From PFL25 sp046260155 (GTDB lineage: Bacteria > Chloroflexota > Anaerolineae > Anaerolineales > UBA4823), in assembly GCA_046260155.1 (NCBI GenBank), contig JBJYXV010000046.1, forward strand, positions 1-64,000: a stretch of DNA of 64,000 nucleotides, given 5' to 3'. The notes under the pieces were generated by a model. The model made no database searches. It was not told the origin of the DNA and saw nothing but the letters and a program-made list of their open reading frames with translations. Below are positions 23,661 to 32,534 of the stretch, piece by piece (position 1 is the stretch's first letter; every line of letters begins with the position of its first letter). The position numbers and the translations under genes were made by a program.

Positions 23661-25531
23661 TAGATGAGTTCTCCTTTTGGTACAGGGACCCGGATTTTAA
23701 TGATCGTCCCTTCTTCAGGTGCGCTGATAATCTGCAGTTCTGCGCCGATCATTTCCGAACGTTCGCGCATCCCCTGGAGACCATACTTGGAAACCCCTGG
23801 TATCTCATCAGGGTGAAATCCTCTGCCATCATCCCGGATTTCTACCAGGAAATCCCGGCCTGCCTGGTGATAATCAATCCAGGCTTGGGTGGCCTGAGCA
23901 TGTTTACGAACATTACTCAGGGCTTCCTGGATGATGCGGATTAATTGGACCTGGATTTCGAGCGGCAATTCATCTGCAGGTGACCTTCCTTCAATATTGA
24001 CCACTAATCCAGTGTTATCTTCAAACTCCATGCTGGTCTCCTCCAACCAGCTGGTTAAGCCATCGCGGCTGGGGGATATTCTCAAGTCATCTATTGCCTG
24101 GCGCACATCAAGATAGGCTTCGGAAAGCACTTTATACGTCTGTGAGAGGCTGGTTTCTAGGCGTTTGGTATCCTTGGCAGCCAGAAAATTCTCCATTTGC
24201 GCCGCCTGCAGCTTCAAGAAACCCAGGGTTTGTGCTAATCCATCGTGGATTTCACGTGCCAACCGGGTCCGCTCGGACATAATGGAATTAAATTCAATCT
24301 CAGCTCGCAGTTCGGAATTTCGCACGACCAAACTGATCTGACCTGCAAGTGTTTGTAATAAAGATAAGTGGCGAGAATTAAATTTTTTGGAGTGGATATT
24401 TCCAGCTAGAATGGCTCCAAATGCTGGTTCATCTGAAATCATCAGTGGAGCAGCTATTAATGAGTGAAATCCTTCGATAGAGCCAGGCTCGCTTTCCACA
24501 TCACCTAATAACACCGGTACTCCTGACTTTTGCACTCCCCCAATCACACTCTCGACAATTGATGTATTAGACTCTGAGAATTCTCCAATAGACATATCCC
24601 GCATACCAGGTTTACCCCTGCTATCGAATTGAAGCAACACAAAATCTGCCTTCAAGGTTTCCTGGACATTTTCCAGGAACTCTAGCTGCAAACCCTGGGG
24701 ATTGGTCTGATGTCTCATCTGCTGCAGGATAACTAATTCACGTTTTTGTAACTGCAGGCTCTCTAAAACCAGGGCTGTTTCATCCAGTAAAGTCTGCAGG
24801 AATTTTGGCAGATCTGGTTCCAAACTGGCACCTTGATGAAGGTACAGGTTTAATATGCCGTATTCTCGTTCACCCCGGCGCAGGTGCAGGCAATAAATGC
24901 TGGCAGGTGAGATTTGGTCCAGATGATCAAAAATCGGGGCATCCACCAGCGGACAGACATGCACAATTGAACCCGGCTGCTGGCAGGAACCACAACGCTG
25001 GCGAATGGCAGGAGAGGCCAGGTATTCCACCCAGGAATTCATGAGAGCTTCAGGTACTCCGCCAAAGCTGAGGGCAGTCATCGGCTGACCGCGATCATCC
25101 AGGGGCACAACTGAAGCCCCCACCGCCCCAGAAATGTCTACGACCACGTTTAATAAGGCGGTGAGGACCTCTTTCTCATTATTCGCCTCAACAAATCTGC
25201 GGCTGAGACGAAAGATCGCATCCGATCGGCTGCTGATGCCTGACATCTCCCGCTCAGCGTCAGCAATCTGGTTCTGCAAACTGAGCAGCTGCACCTGTAA
25301 TTGGATAAATTGACCTGCAATGAAATAAATCAAGCCTGCTATTACAATCCCCGAAAAAATGCTCAGCAGGAGATTATTGCGCGGCCAAATCCAAAAAGTC
25401 CCCATAAAAATCAGGATCACCAGCAACGAGATTCCCGCCGCCACCCAGCGCACTGAAGGCGACAGAGAAAACACCTGAGGGATCTTAATTCCTGATTTCA
25501 CAGATTTCATTTTACCCGAGTTCCAATGCAA
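23660..25531 (-). CDS. GAF-domain sensor histidine kinase (HisKA_3/NarX-NreB class)
   Basis: A 623-residue membrane-anchored kinase. Two close helices (about residues 28-49 and 54-77) are followed by a coiled linker, then a first GAF-like domain (about 105-255) with Cys180, Cys183 and Cys193 in CGSCQQPGSIVHVC and Cys214. A second GAF (about 270-405) leads to the phospho-acceptor helix RTRLAREIHDGLAQTLG with His429, and a HATPase domain (IIQEALSNVRKHAQA, IRDDGRGFHPDE). The Cys cluster could bind a metal or an iron-sulfur centre or act as a thiol switch, as in NreB-like oxygen sensors; this is inference. An alternative start at Met8 is possible. It is coupled to the regulator downstream. Confidence 0.93.
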   Translation of the reverse strand: MHWNSGKMKSVKSGIKIPQVFSLSPSVRWVAAGISLLVILIFMGTFWIWPRNNLLLSIFSGIVIAGLIYFIAGQFIQLQVQLLSLQNQIADAEREMSGISSRSDAIFRLSRRFVEANNEKEVLTALLNVVVDISGAVGASVVPLDDRGQPMTALSFGGVPEALMNSWVEYLASPAIRQRCGSCQQPGSIVHVCPLVDAPIFDHLDQISPASIYCLHLRRGEREYGILNLYLHQGASLEPDLPKFLQTLLDETALVLESLQLQKRELVILQQMRHQTNPQGLQLEFLENVQETLKADFVLLQFDSRGKPGMRDMSIGEFSESNTSIVESVIGGVQKSGVPVLLGDVESEPGSIEGFHSLIAAPLMISDEPAFGAILAGNIHSKKFNSRHLSLLQTLAGQISLVVRNSELRAEIEFNSIMSERTRLAREIHDGLAQTLGFLKLQAAQMENFLAAKDTKRLETSLSQTYKVLSEAYLDVRQAIDDLRISPSRDGLTSWLEETSMEFEDNTGLVVNIEGRSPADELPLEIQVQLIRIIQEALSNVRKHAQATQAWIDYHQAGRDFLVEIRDDGRGFHPDEIPGVSKYGLQGMRERSEMIGAELQIISAPEEGTIIKIRVPVPKGELI

Positions 25532-25595
25532 TGCTGATCGCTTTCATGCCGTACCCAAACCTATGCTTTCCTTGAGAAATCTTCGACTGGGCGAT

Positions 25596-26051
25596 TTACA
25601 GGACGACCATCGTACGGATATAAGCAATAATTTGCCAGATCTGTTGTTCATCCAGCAGCCCTTTCCAACCAGGCATGATCGAGTTAAACGGTTCCATCAA
25701 TCCACCTTCAGAAATGCGCCAGAAAATGTAAGCATCGCTCATATTCGCCTGTCTTTCCGCTAGGTTTGTCGGAGGGGGATTGAGCCCTCCAGATGCAGGG
25801 CCGTCACCTTCACCAGTCAAACCATGACAGGCGGCACAATCGGCCTCGAATATCGTTTCACCTGCAGAGATCGCGGTTGAATCTTCAACATATGGATTGA
25901 CGAGACCGGAATATTGTTCCGGCACATCCGGTCGAGTGGCAGGTTCCTCGTCGAAAAGAAAGGAGGATTGAGTTTCAGAACCACCACACGCAGGGAGCAG
26001 CAGGCTTAAGCCTATGAGAGAAAACAGAACTATGGATCGTCTTCTGGACAT
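25596..26051 (-). CDS. Lipoprotein cytochrome c
   Basis: A 151-residue class I cytochrome c. The signal peptide ends in a LLPAC lipobox (Cys22), so it is tethered to the outer face of the membrane. The heme motif is CAACH in EADCAACHGLTGEGDG and the axial Met is in SIMPGWKG; the closing IWQIIAYIRT helix is typical. It can shuttle electrons to the caa3 oxidase encoded nearby. The start is supported by an AGGGA site and the gene begins directly at the peroxiredoxin stop. Confidence 0.93.
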   Translation of the reverse strand: MSRRRSIVLFSLIGLSLLLPACGGSETQSSFLFDEEPATRPDVPEQYSGLVNPYVEDSTAISAGETIFEADCAACHGLTGEGDGPASGGLNPPPTNLAERQANMSDAYIFWRISEGGLMEPFNSIMPGWKGLLDEQQIWQIIAYIRTMVVL

Positions 26052-26522
26052 CTATCCCTCGAGTTCCTCCAGGTCAGCCAAGATCTCAGCGCTGTGTGTA
26101 GCGGGTTTTACTTTTTTATAAATCTTGGCAACTTTTCCATCTGATCCTATTAAGTAGGTTGTCCGCAGGACACCTTCATATTCACGACCATACATTTTTT
26201 TCAAACCCCAGGCGCCGTACAGGCTGAGAACCTGGTGATCTGGATCAGAGAGAAGCGTAAATGGCAGTTCGTACTTGGCGATGAAATTGGTGTGGCTTTT
26301 TGACGAATCCGGGCTGACCCCAAGCACTTTGACCCCTGCTTGTTGGTAAGCAGAATAATCATCCCTGAATCCACAGGCTTCTTTTGTACACCCCGAGGTA
26401 TTATCCTTTGGATAAAAATAAAGCACCAGGGGTGATCCTTGGTAATCAGAGAGAGTGTGATTGACGCCATCCTGGTCTGGAAGTGTGAAATCTGGTGCTT
26501 TGTCACCTATCGATAAAGTCAT
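26052..26522 (-). CDS. bcp: Thiol peroxidase of the BCP/PrxQ family
   Basis: A 156-residue peroxiredoxin that reduces hydroperoxides with thioredoxin-type reductants. The peroxidatic Cys45 is in NTSGCTKEACGFRD and Cys50 is the resolving Cys, the PrxQ alpha2-helix arrangement. FYPKDNTSGCT is the family hallmark. Full length, cytosolic, an ordinary start. It is adjacent to the cytochrome c gene with no gap, so it is co-transcribed with respiratory genes where oxidative by-products arise. Confidence 0.95.
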   Translation of the reverse strand: MTLSIGDKAPDFTLPDQDGVNHTLSDYQGSPLVLYFYPKDNTSGCTKEACGFRDDYSAYQQAGVKVLGVSPDSSKSHTNFIAKYELPFTLLSDPDHQVLSLYGAWGLKKMYGREYEGVLRTTYLIGSDGKVAKIYKKVKPATHSAEILADLEELEG

Positions 26523-26550
26523 GCCGAACCTCCTTTATTAAATGATTTTT

Positions 26551-28542
26551 TCAATTCAATTCTGCGATCAAAGTTCCCATTTGCGCAACTTCATAGCCTG
26601 GCAGCCCTGCCACCATCTCTTTAAATTCCTTATTATCCAACAAATCTATCAGGGGCTGAAGCAAGCGGCTGCGTCTATATTCCTGGGGGATAATCAAATC
26701 GTAACGTTCTTCAAACAACGGGATAAAATCCAGGTCAAGAGATTGCGTAACAGCCGCAATCCCAATCCCACAATCAGCTCTTCCAGAGACAATCGCGGCC
26801 CCAACTGCCAGGTGCGTATATTCCTGGTTCTGGTAACCCCGGATTTGTCCAGGAGAAATTCCCAGCAACCCCAGCTGGTAATCTAAAAGCACCCGGGTTC
26901 CGGAGCCGCGCTGCCGGTTTACAAATGTCACTTCTTCACGGCTTAAATCAACGAGGGATTGGATTCCTTTCGGGTTATCCTTGCGAATGAGCAGGCCTTG
27001 CGAGCGTCCAACAAGTGCGATTACCTGGAGAGGTACCCCGGGTAAATATTCCTCAATATATGCCAGGTTATACTCACCCGACTCTGGGTCGAGCAGGTGC
27101 GAACCGGCTAGGTGGGCTTCGCCTTTGCTTAATGCAACCAGGCCGGCAAGGCTGCCTACGTTGGCGACTGCCATACGTCGGCCTTGCTTGTAGAGGAACT
27201 GTGCCATAATGTCGATGGAGATATCATGCGATCCAGTGGCAAAGATCGTGTTATCGATTTCCGCTTCGCTGCGATAAAGGCGGACATCCACTTCGTCCCC
27301 GGCTGGCTTCCCCTGCGAGCCGCGAGGAAATATCGCCAACCCATCCGCCCGGACCAGGGAGGTAATCACCCCAGCACCCCTGGCCAAAGGTGCAGCTAAA
27401 ACACGTTTCCCAACCCGGCCTAAAGCTACCCGCACATAATCATCATCTCCCGCTGGGGAGGTAATTTTCCTGGTCAAGGTTGCCTTAATCTGCCTTGGAT
27501 TCAATGCTGGTCGTCCAAGCCATCTCGAGAGTAGAGGTTCAACGAACAATTCTCCTGTCAGTGCAGCGGAGACAGGATAACCTGGAACACCGATGATCGG
27601 AGTTGATTTGGAAGCAACCTCTACTGAGCCTAGCGGGTTCCCCTGCTGGTCAAGATGGATCATCCCCAGAATGACTGGGTGGCCTGGCCGAACCGCGACT
27701 CCGTGAACGAGCATTTCTCCTAAAGCCTCGACGACCGGTGCGGAATAATCTTCTGATCCTGCCGACGAACCCGCGCTGATCAAGACTAAATCATGTTCGA
27801 GAGCCGCCTGGCGAACCGCATCGTAAATCCGGTCGAAATCATCTTCAATGATCGGAAGTTGGGTAGCCTCCCCACCCCATTCTTGAACCTGAGATGCCAG
27901 AACTAAGCGATTAAACTCAATGATCTCCCCTGCTGCAATTGGGCTGCCAACCGGAATGAGCTCGCTCCCTGTAGGTAGAATAGCTACTTTGGGAAGCCGC
28001 GCGGCGACCACCTGGGAGCTGCCGCTGGCAGCAATCACACCCAGGTCGATCGGCCTTAATTTCTGACCAGCAGGTAACACCAGCTGAGAGGCGACAATAT
28101 CTTCCCCCATCGGCCTAACATGCATCCAGGGATTCACAGCAGCACGGATGCGGATTGAATGCGGAGCACGGATTTGGTCTGCTGACTTGCCGCTTTCATC
28201 CAGAGGTTCCACGTTTTCAATCGGAATCACTGCATCTGCTGTTTCAGGAAGTGGATCACCGGTATCGACATAAACCGCCTGGTCAACCACCTTCAGAGAC
28301 AAAGGTTGGGTCGATAATGCACCTTCGGTATCTACAGCTCGGACAGCAAAACCATCCATTGCTGCAGCATGGTAATGTGGTGAGGAAATCTTTGCCCAGA
28401 CAGGTTCCGCTAAAATCCTGCCCAGTAAATTAATACCCAGCGGGATCGATTCGGAACCCAATAACCCCCACAACCCAGCTTTACGCAACGCATTTTCAAA
28501 ACGGTCTAAGGCATCTGGATAGGGGATATCTTCTAAATACAT
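26551..28542 (-). CDS. MoeA-type molybdopterin enzyme fused to a PBP-like domain
   Basis: A 663-residue protein. Residues 1 to about 420 are a MoeA (molybdopterin molybdotransferase) homologue: HAAAMDGFAVRA, TGDPLPETADAVIP, LPTGSELIPVG, LISAGSSAGSEDYSAP, VHGVAVRPGHPVILG and VPGYPVSAALTGELF. The C-terminal 230 residues are a periplasmic-binding-protein-like fold (GSHDISIDIMAQFL, FVNRQRGSGTRVLLDYQL, ADCGIGIAAVTQSLDLDFI) of the type found attached to MoeA or to ModE-like proteins; it lacks a signal peptide, so it acts in the cytosol and may bind molybdate or the cofactor. Such fusions are known. A second, unfused MoeA is encoded one gene upstream, so the two probably work as a pair. Confidence 0.92.
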   Translation of the reverse strand: MYLEDIPYPDALDRFENALRKAGLWGLLGSESIPLGINLLGRILAEPVWAKISSPHYHAAAMDGFAVRAVDTEGALSTQPLSLKVVDQAVYVDTGDPLPETADAVIPIENVEPLDESGKSADQIRAPHSIRIRAAVNPWMHVRPMGEDIVASQLVLPAGQKLRPIDLGVIAASGSSQVVAARLPKVAILPTGSELIPVGSPIAAGEIIEFNRLVLASQVQEWGGEATQLPIIEDDFDRIYDAVRQAALEHDLVLISAGSSAGSEDYSAPVVEALGEMLVHGVAVRPGHPVILGMIHLDQQGNPLGSVEVASKSTPIIGVPGYPVSAALTGELFVEPLLSRWLGRPALNPRQIKATLTRKITSPAGDDDYVRVALGRVGKRVLAAPLARGAGVITSLVRADGLAIFPRGSQGKPAGDEVDVRLYRSEAEIDNTIFATGSHDISIDIMAQFLYKQGRRMAVANVGSLAGLVALSKGEAHLAGSHLLDPESGEYNLAYIEEYLPGVPLQVIALVGRSQGLLIRKDNPKGIQSLVDLSREEVTFVNRQRGSGTRVLLDYQLGLLGISPGQIRGYQNQEYTHLAVGAAIVSGRADCGIGIAAVTQSLDLDFIPLFEERYDLIIPQEYRRSRLLQPLIDLLDNKEFKEMVAGLPGYEVAQMGTLIAELN

Positions 28543-28559
28543 GGGTGTGGTTGCTCCGC

Positions 28560-29381
28560 TTAATCAAACCGGTATTTTCGAATTGGGGCGGGAGAGAAGT
28601 GTCCAGACCAGGGTAATAAGTCAATAAAATCCTGCATGCTGGCATCACCCTGAACTTCACGTCGGCTCAAATTATAAATCGTACCTGCTGAATGTTGAGA
28701 CAAATTACCAACCCCGACAGCAGCCCTGTAGCCATAATCAAGAACTTTGCTGGTGATATACCAATCCAGGGTTCCAAAAGGATAGGCAAATGAAAAGACT
28801 TTTATCCCCAGGGCATCATTTAAATCAAGGCGTGATTGCAGAACCTCGGTCCTCACTAGGTCGTGGTTTTGGGTTAATTCGGTATGAGTCATGCTGTGAC
28901 TGCCAACTTCCCATCCATGGTCCAGCAGCTCCTGCAGCTCCTCACGGTGCATAAAACCATCCGAATTTAGACGATTGGCAACAATATAAACCGTTCCGCT
29001 AAAACCATAACGCTCCATGATGGGAAAGGCATTCTCGAATACATCCTGGTAGCCATCATCGAAAGTAATCACAATGGGTCTGGGTGGCAGGCTGTCACCC
29101 TGGGCGAGGTGTGCTACCAGAGTCTCAATGCTGATTGTGCTGTAGCCCCATTCGTGCAGCTGCCGCATTTGTTGGTTAAAATTTTCCGCTGATACCTTGT
29201 ACCGCTCGTTGGGGGAGCTTTGATCAGGGATACTGTGGTAAAGCAAGATCGGCACTGTAACACTGCCCATGGAATCTGCCCGCGCATCACTGTTGCTCAA
29301 CATGCTGACAAGCACACTAGTCGAGATCACCAACAATCCAAGATAAATACGTTTATGAAGCATAAAAAATAATCTCAGCAA
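28560..29381 (-). CDS. Polysaccharide deacetylase (NodB fold)
   Basis: A 273-residue exported enzyme with an N-terminal hydrophobic segment (residues 11-27) as signal or anchor. The NodB catalytic text is present: PIVITFDDGYQD (the Asp pair, base and metal ligand) and SHSMTH (two His metal ligands), then FAYPFGTLDWYI and a Gly-rich end. Such enzymes remove N-acetyl groups from chitin-like or peptidoglycan sugars. It sits between the two moeA genes, an odd place for a cell-wall enzyme; it may simply be carried in the same transcript. Confidence 0.9.
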   Translation of the reverse strand: MLRLFFMLHKRIYLGLLVISTSVLVSMLSNSDARADSMGSVTVPILLYHSIPDQSSPNERYKVSAENFNQQMRQLHEWGYSTISIETLVAHLAQGDSLPPRPIVITFDDGYQDVFENAFPIMERYGFSGTVYIVANRLNSDGFMHREELQELLDHGWEVGSHSMTHTELTQNHDLVRTEVLQSRLDLNDALGIKVFSFAYPFGTLDWYITSKVLDYGYRAAVGVGNLSQHSAGTIYNLSRREVQGDASMQDFIDLLPWSGHFSPAPIRKYRFD

Positions 29382-29509
29382 ATAAAGAGCATCAATATAA
29401 CCTTACCGGTTTTTCCTGGGAACAGTGACATTTATCTATGCGGCTGTTTTCCTTACTGTTAAATTTGGGTACAAAACCATGCTTTCATCATTGATCACCC
29501 CAGGGAATT

Positions 29510-30760
29510 TTAGAATAACAAGACTTCTGCTTTTTGACCTGAATCTAAGCCGGTGGCAGGTGCTGGGATGTGTAGCAAACCATCCGCGCGGGCCAGGGTG
29601 AAGATCAAATTACTTTTACCAAATATCGGTTCCGCCAAATACTGATGATCTTGAGCGGTAATCTTGACAGGTATCCAGTCTTCTCTGCCTGAACTGGAGG
29701 ATAAATTTACACTCACCTGCGCCTGGATGAAATTACGCAAACGTTTGGGTTTTACGCCCAGCAATAAATCGACCACCGGTTCCACGAATAATAGCGCAAT
29801 CACGAGAGCACTGACCGGATTCCCAGGCAATCCTATGATTGGTTTTGTATACTGTGCGCCTTCCGGTTTACAGGCAGCCAGGATTGTAGGTTTACCTGGG
29901 CGAACATTGACACCATGCACAAGCACGCCGGGTTGGCCCAGCTTGTTAATCACCCCGGCAGTCAAATCTCTATTGCTGGCAGAGGATCCGGCGGTGATCA
30001 CAACCAAGTCACATTCCTGTACAGCCTGTCTTGCGGTGGTCAGCAATGGTTCTTCCTGGTCAGAGATGATGCCGTAGTTGTGCGGCCTGCCGCCCGCACT
30101 TTCAACCAAAGCCGCCAGTGAATATGAATTGATATCCCTGATCTGGCCGGGCAGGATATCCTCCTCCGGAGGAATGATTTCATCCCCGGTTGAGATGATC
30201 CCAACTACAGGTTTCCTAACAACCTGGATCCGGGTAATACCAAGTGCCAAAACGCCACCGATGTCTGCAGCGTTCAGGATTTTACCTCCCGGGATAACAA
30301 TCTCTCCTTGCTGAATGTCCTCGCCGGTCCGGATAACATTCTCACCCTGCGCAGCAGCGCGATAAATTTCGATCTCACCTGGCTTGGCAACCTGTGTATT
30401 TTCAAGCATCACAACTGCATCTGATCCTTGTGGCAGCATCCCCCCGGTATGGATCAAGCAGCATTCAGCACTGTTTACTGCCACCTGTGCACTTTCACCC
30501 ATGCGGACTTCGCCAACCAGCTGTAGATAAGCAGGCAGCGAATCTGAAGCACCGTGTGTATCTAGCGCCCGCACTGCGTATCCATCCACAGAGCCGCGAT
30601 CAAAAGCAGGCAGCGCATGGGGAGCGAATATATCTTGATAGGCGACCCGCCCGTGCGCCTGCCTTGAATCAATGTCTTCGGCTGGCAACTGAACGTGGAT
30701 GCGTTCCAGGTATAAATCCAGGGCATCCCCCGGCGGTAGTAATTCTAGGAATTCAGGCAT
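29510..30760 (-). CDS. moeA: Molybdopterin molybdotransferase MoeA
   Basis: A 416-residue enzyme that inserts molybdate into adenylated molybdopterin. Family motifs run in order: FDRGSVDGYAVRA, IHTGGMLPQGSDAVV, ENVIRTGEDIQQGE, GIISTGDEIIP, VVITAGSSASNRDLTAGVI, VHGVNVRPGKPTILA and GLPGNPVSALVIALLF. All four domains are present. It is paralogous to the MoeA part of the fusion protein two genes downstream. No other molybdenum-cofactor gene lies in the window; the enzymes that use the cofactor are elsewhere in the genome. Confidence 0.95.
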   Translation of the reverse strand: MPEFLELLPPGDALDLYLERIHVQLPAEDIDSRQAHGRVAYQDIFAPHALPAFDRGSVDGYAVRALDTHGASDSLPAYLQLVGEVRMGESAQVAVNSAECCLIHTGGMLPQGSDAVVMLENTQVAKPGEIEIYRAAAQGENVIRTGEDIQQGEIVIPGGKILNAADIGGVLALGITRIQVVRKPVVGIISTGDEIIPPEEDILPGQIRDINSYSLAALVESAGGRPHNYGIISDQEEPLLTTARQAVQECDLVVITAGSSASNRDLTAGVINKLGQPGVLVHGVNVRPGKPTILAACKPEGAQYTKPIIGLPGNPVSALVIALLFVEPVVDLLLGVKPKRLRNFIQAQVSVNLSSSSGREDWIPVKITAQDHQYLAEPIFGKSNLIFTLARADGLLHIPAPATGLDSGQKAEVLLF

Positions 30761-30790
30761 AACTCTTTCGCAATCGCATAGAGAATAGTA

Positions 30791-31699
30791 TCACCGGGTC
30801 CAAAAAGTGAACGCAAGCAGGTAGGCCACGCTGCCGAACAACACCACTGCCGTAAAACTCATCGTCGACCAGTTTGGTTTTGAACCACCTGCAATGCGCC
30901 GCATTTGCCAGATCTGCAGTAATCCCAGCGGCAGCGGGATAAATGCAGGTAGCGCAATCGCCAGGGGCAGCCCGAAAGTGGCTGCTAATCCAAGGAGTAA
31001 AAAGGCTGTTAATATCAACAGGTTATGCATGACCATGCCTTTCTCCCACCCGACCCTCACCAGCAAATTGTACTTATCAAACTTCAAATCATTGAGATAA
31101 TCAGGAAATTCAAAGACGATCATCATTGCCAGGTGCAGTGCGGTCAGGGAAAAAGTGGTCATCACCAGCAGCCGGTGCATCTCACCATACTGGAGGAGAA
31201 AAGCAAAAATTGGAACCAGGTTGGCAACCAGGATCGAGGTAGTTAGTTCGCCATAACCTGTGTTTGCTAATCTGACCGGTGGTGTTGAGTAGAAGAAACT
31301 CCCCATGAAAGCCAGGATGATGATGATGATCAGGAGCGGCGAAAGTTGAACAACGCTGATCAAAACAACGGTCAATGAAGCCAGAACCGTCAGGGCAGTC
31401 AGGGCAGCCCACATCGCAGTTTCTCGGGAAAGCTTCCCTTCGCCGATCACACCACTGCCTCCGGTAAAAGGAGTTTGGTTCTTGTTCTCCTTGTCGGCTG
31501 GTGCGTCAAAATATTCATTCAAGTATTGGGCACTCAGTTGCATTGAGGTGACGTATGCCTGGCCGAGGAAATATAATTCCCAATCGATCGCTGCTCCCAG
31601 GTAGCGGGCGATGCCAACACCCAGTCCGTAAACCAAGACACCACCAAGTACAAACAGGGGACGCGAGAGGAGAAATATCAGGCGAAGTTGCTTAAGCAT
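30791..31699 (-). CDS. UbiA-family prenyltransferase (MenA-like)
   Basis: A 302-residue membrane enzyme with about nine helices. The first Asp-rich motif is in QYLNEYFDAPADKENKN, which binds Mg-prenyl diphosphate; the second is in VFEFPDYLNDLKFDKYNL. This motif spacing and the absence of heme O synthase hallmarks point to a quinone prenyltransferase such as MenA (1,4-dihydroxy-2-naphthoate prenylation) or a related enzyme. Menaquinone would feed the respiratory chain whose terminal oxidase is encoded downstream. It starts 10 bp after the end of the rhodanese frame. Confidence 0.85.
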   Translation of the reverse strand: MLKQLRLIFLLSRPLFVLGGVLVYGLGVGIARYLGAAIDWELYFLGQAYVTSMQLSAQYLNEYFDAPADKENKNQTPFTGGSGVIGEGKLSRETAMWAALTALTVLASLTVVLISVVQLSPLLIIIIILAFMGSFFYSTPPVRLANTGYGELTTSILVANLVPIFAFLLQYGEMHRLLVMTTFSLTALHLAMMIVFEFPDYLNDLKFDKYNLLVRVGWEKGMVMHNLLILTAFLLLGLAATFGLPLAIALPAFIPLPLGLLQIWQMRRIAGGSKPNWSTMSFTAVVLFGSVAYLLAFTFWTR

Positions 31700-31708
31700 C
31701 CAATTTTC

Positions 31709-32185
31709 CTAGGGTTCTATGGGATAGCCTGCCTCATCCCAGCCCTGCAGACCACCCAAAATGGGATTGGCTTTCGTAAAACCATACTCCTGCAGTATGC
31801 TTGCCGCACGGGCGCTGCTCTCCTCACTCGGTCAGGTGCAGTAAAGTATGATCCACTGATTTGGATCAAGTTCTTCCACCCGGGATTCAAGTTCGCTTAG
31901 CGGGAGCGACCTGGCTCCAGGTATGTGCCCGCTTTCGTAATAGACCCGGTCGCGGACATCGACAAAAACAGCTTGGCCTGAATCAAACGCCTGCTTGGCA
32001 GTCAATAAATCCACTCGGGATATATTCGGGTAAGGGATATCCTGGTTGGGTAGATCACTCTGAGCAGGTTGCCCGTCTCTCGAGAAAAAGAAGATACTGG
32101 CAGCCGCGATGATCAGTATAAGTAACCCGACTCCAATCAGCAGGAGTGGCATCAACGGTCGTTTTGCAGTCCTACCCAAAAGCAC
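31709..32185 (-). CDS. Membrane-anchored rhodanese with in-frame UGA (candidate selenoprotein)
   Basis: A 158-codon frame: one N-terminal helix (about residues 12-35), then a rhodanese domain (FVDVRDRVYYESGHIPGARSL). The active-site loop reads ILYCT-UGA-PSEESSARAA, with the UGA at 31832-31834 (codon 118), and continues in frame for 40 codons (GFTKANPILGGLQGWDEAGYPIEP) to a TAG at 31709-31711. From memory, relatives read YC(A/T)CP(N/S)EESSA, so the UGA replaces a Cys. Either selenocysteine is inserted here, or this is a fresh nonsense change or sequence error giving a 117-residue stump. A weak hairpin can be drawn 14-33 nt after the UGA. GTG 32185 lies directly against GGGAGG; TTG 32179 has better spacing. 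It heads the operon with ubiA. Confidence 0.7.
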
Positions 32186-32534
32186 CTCCCGTGAATTTCA
32201 TCATACCATAGACCCCTTATTTTACCCTCGCTGGTTATAGTTTGTCTGGGAGAAATATTAACAATTTATATATATTTCTCCGCAGGTTGTTCAACATACA
32301 AATGCACAGTATGGACCGATCCTTCAACTTCAACTCGAGAATTGAACATCCGCTGCTTCGAAAATACCCCTTGAGTTCGCTTCAGTTGAGTTGCATTCTG
32401 CTAAGGGATCACCCTCTCCCTTATTTTTGAAAACAGCTTGTTGCTGAAATGGGGTAAATCAGCAGGTTTTTCAAGGTTAAAACAAGTTTATAAACCTATT
32501 TCCCAGGCGGCAGGATGTGATATAGTTCGAGCAG
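32186..32534. other. Divergent intergenic region, about 350 bp
   Basis: It separates the minus-strand rhodanese operon from the plus-strand beta-lactamase-like gene and so should hold both promoters. TATAGT at 32521-32526 ends 8 nt before the ATG at 32535, giving the right-hand gene an almost absent leader. A 62-codon frame (32242-32430) is unsupported. Nothing else is seen. Confidence 0.5.

Noticed and set aside
31832..31834. Treating the rhodanese as a plain pseudogene
   Set aside because: The frame is intact for 40 codons after the UGA and the change sits at an expected Cys; kept as an open candidate selenoprotein, with error or nonsense mutation as alternatives.
32242..32430. 62-codon frame in the divergent promoter region
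   Set aside because: No homology and no ribosome binding site; it lies where promoters are expected.
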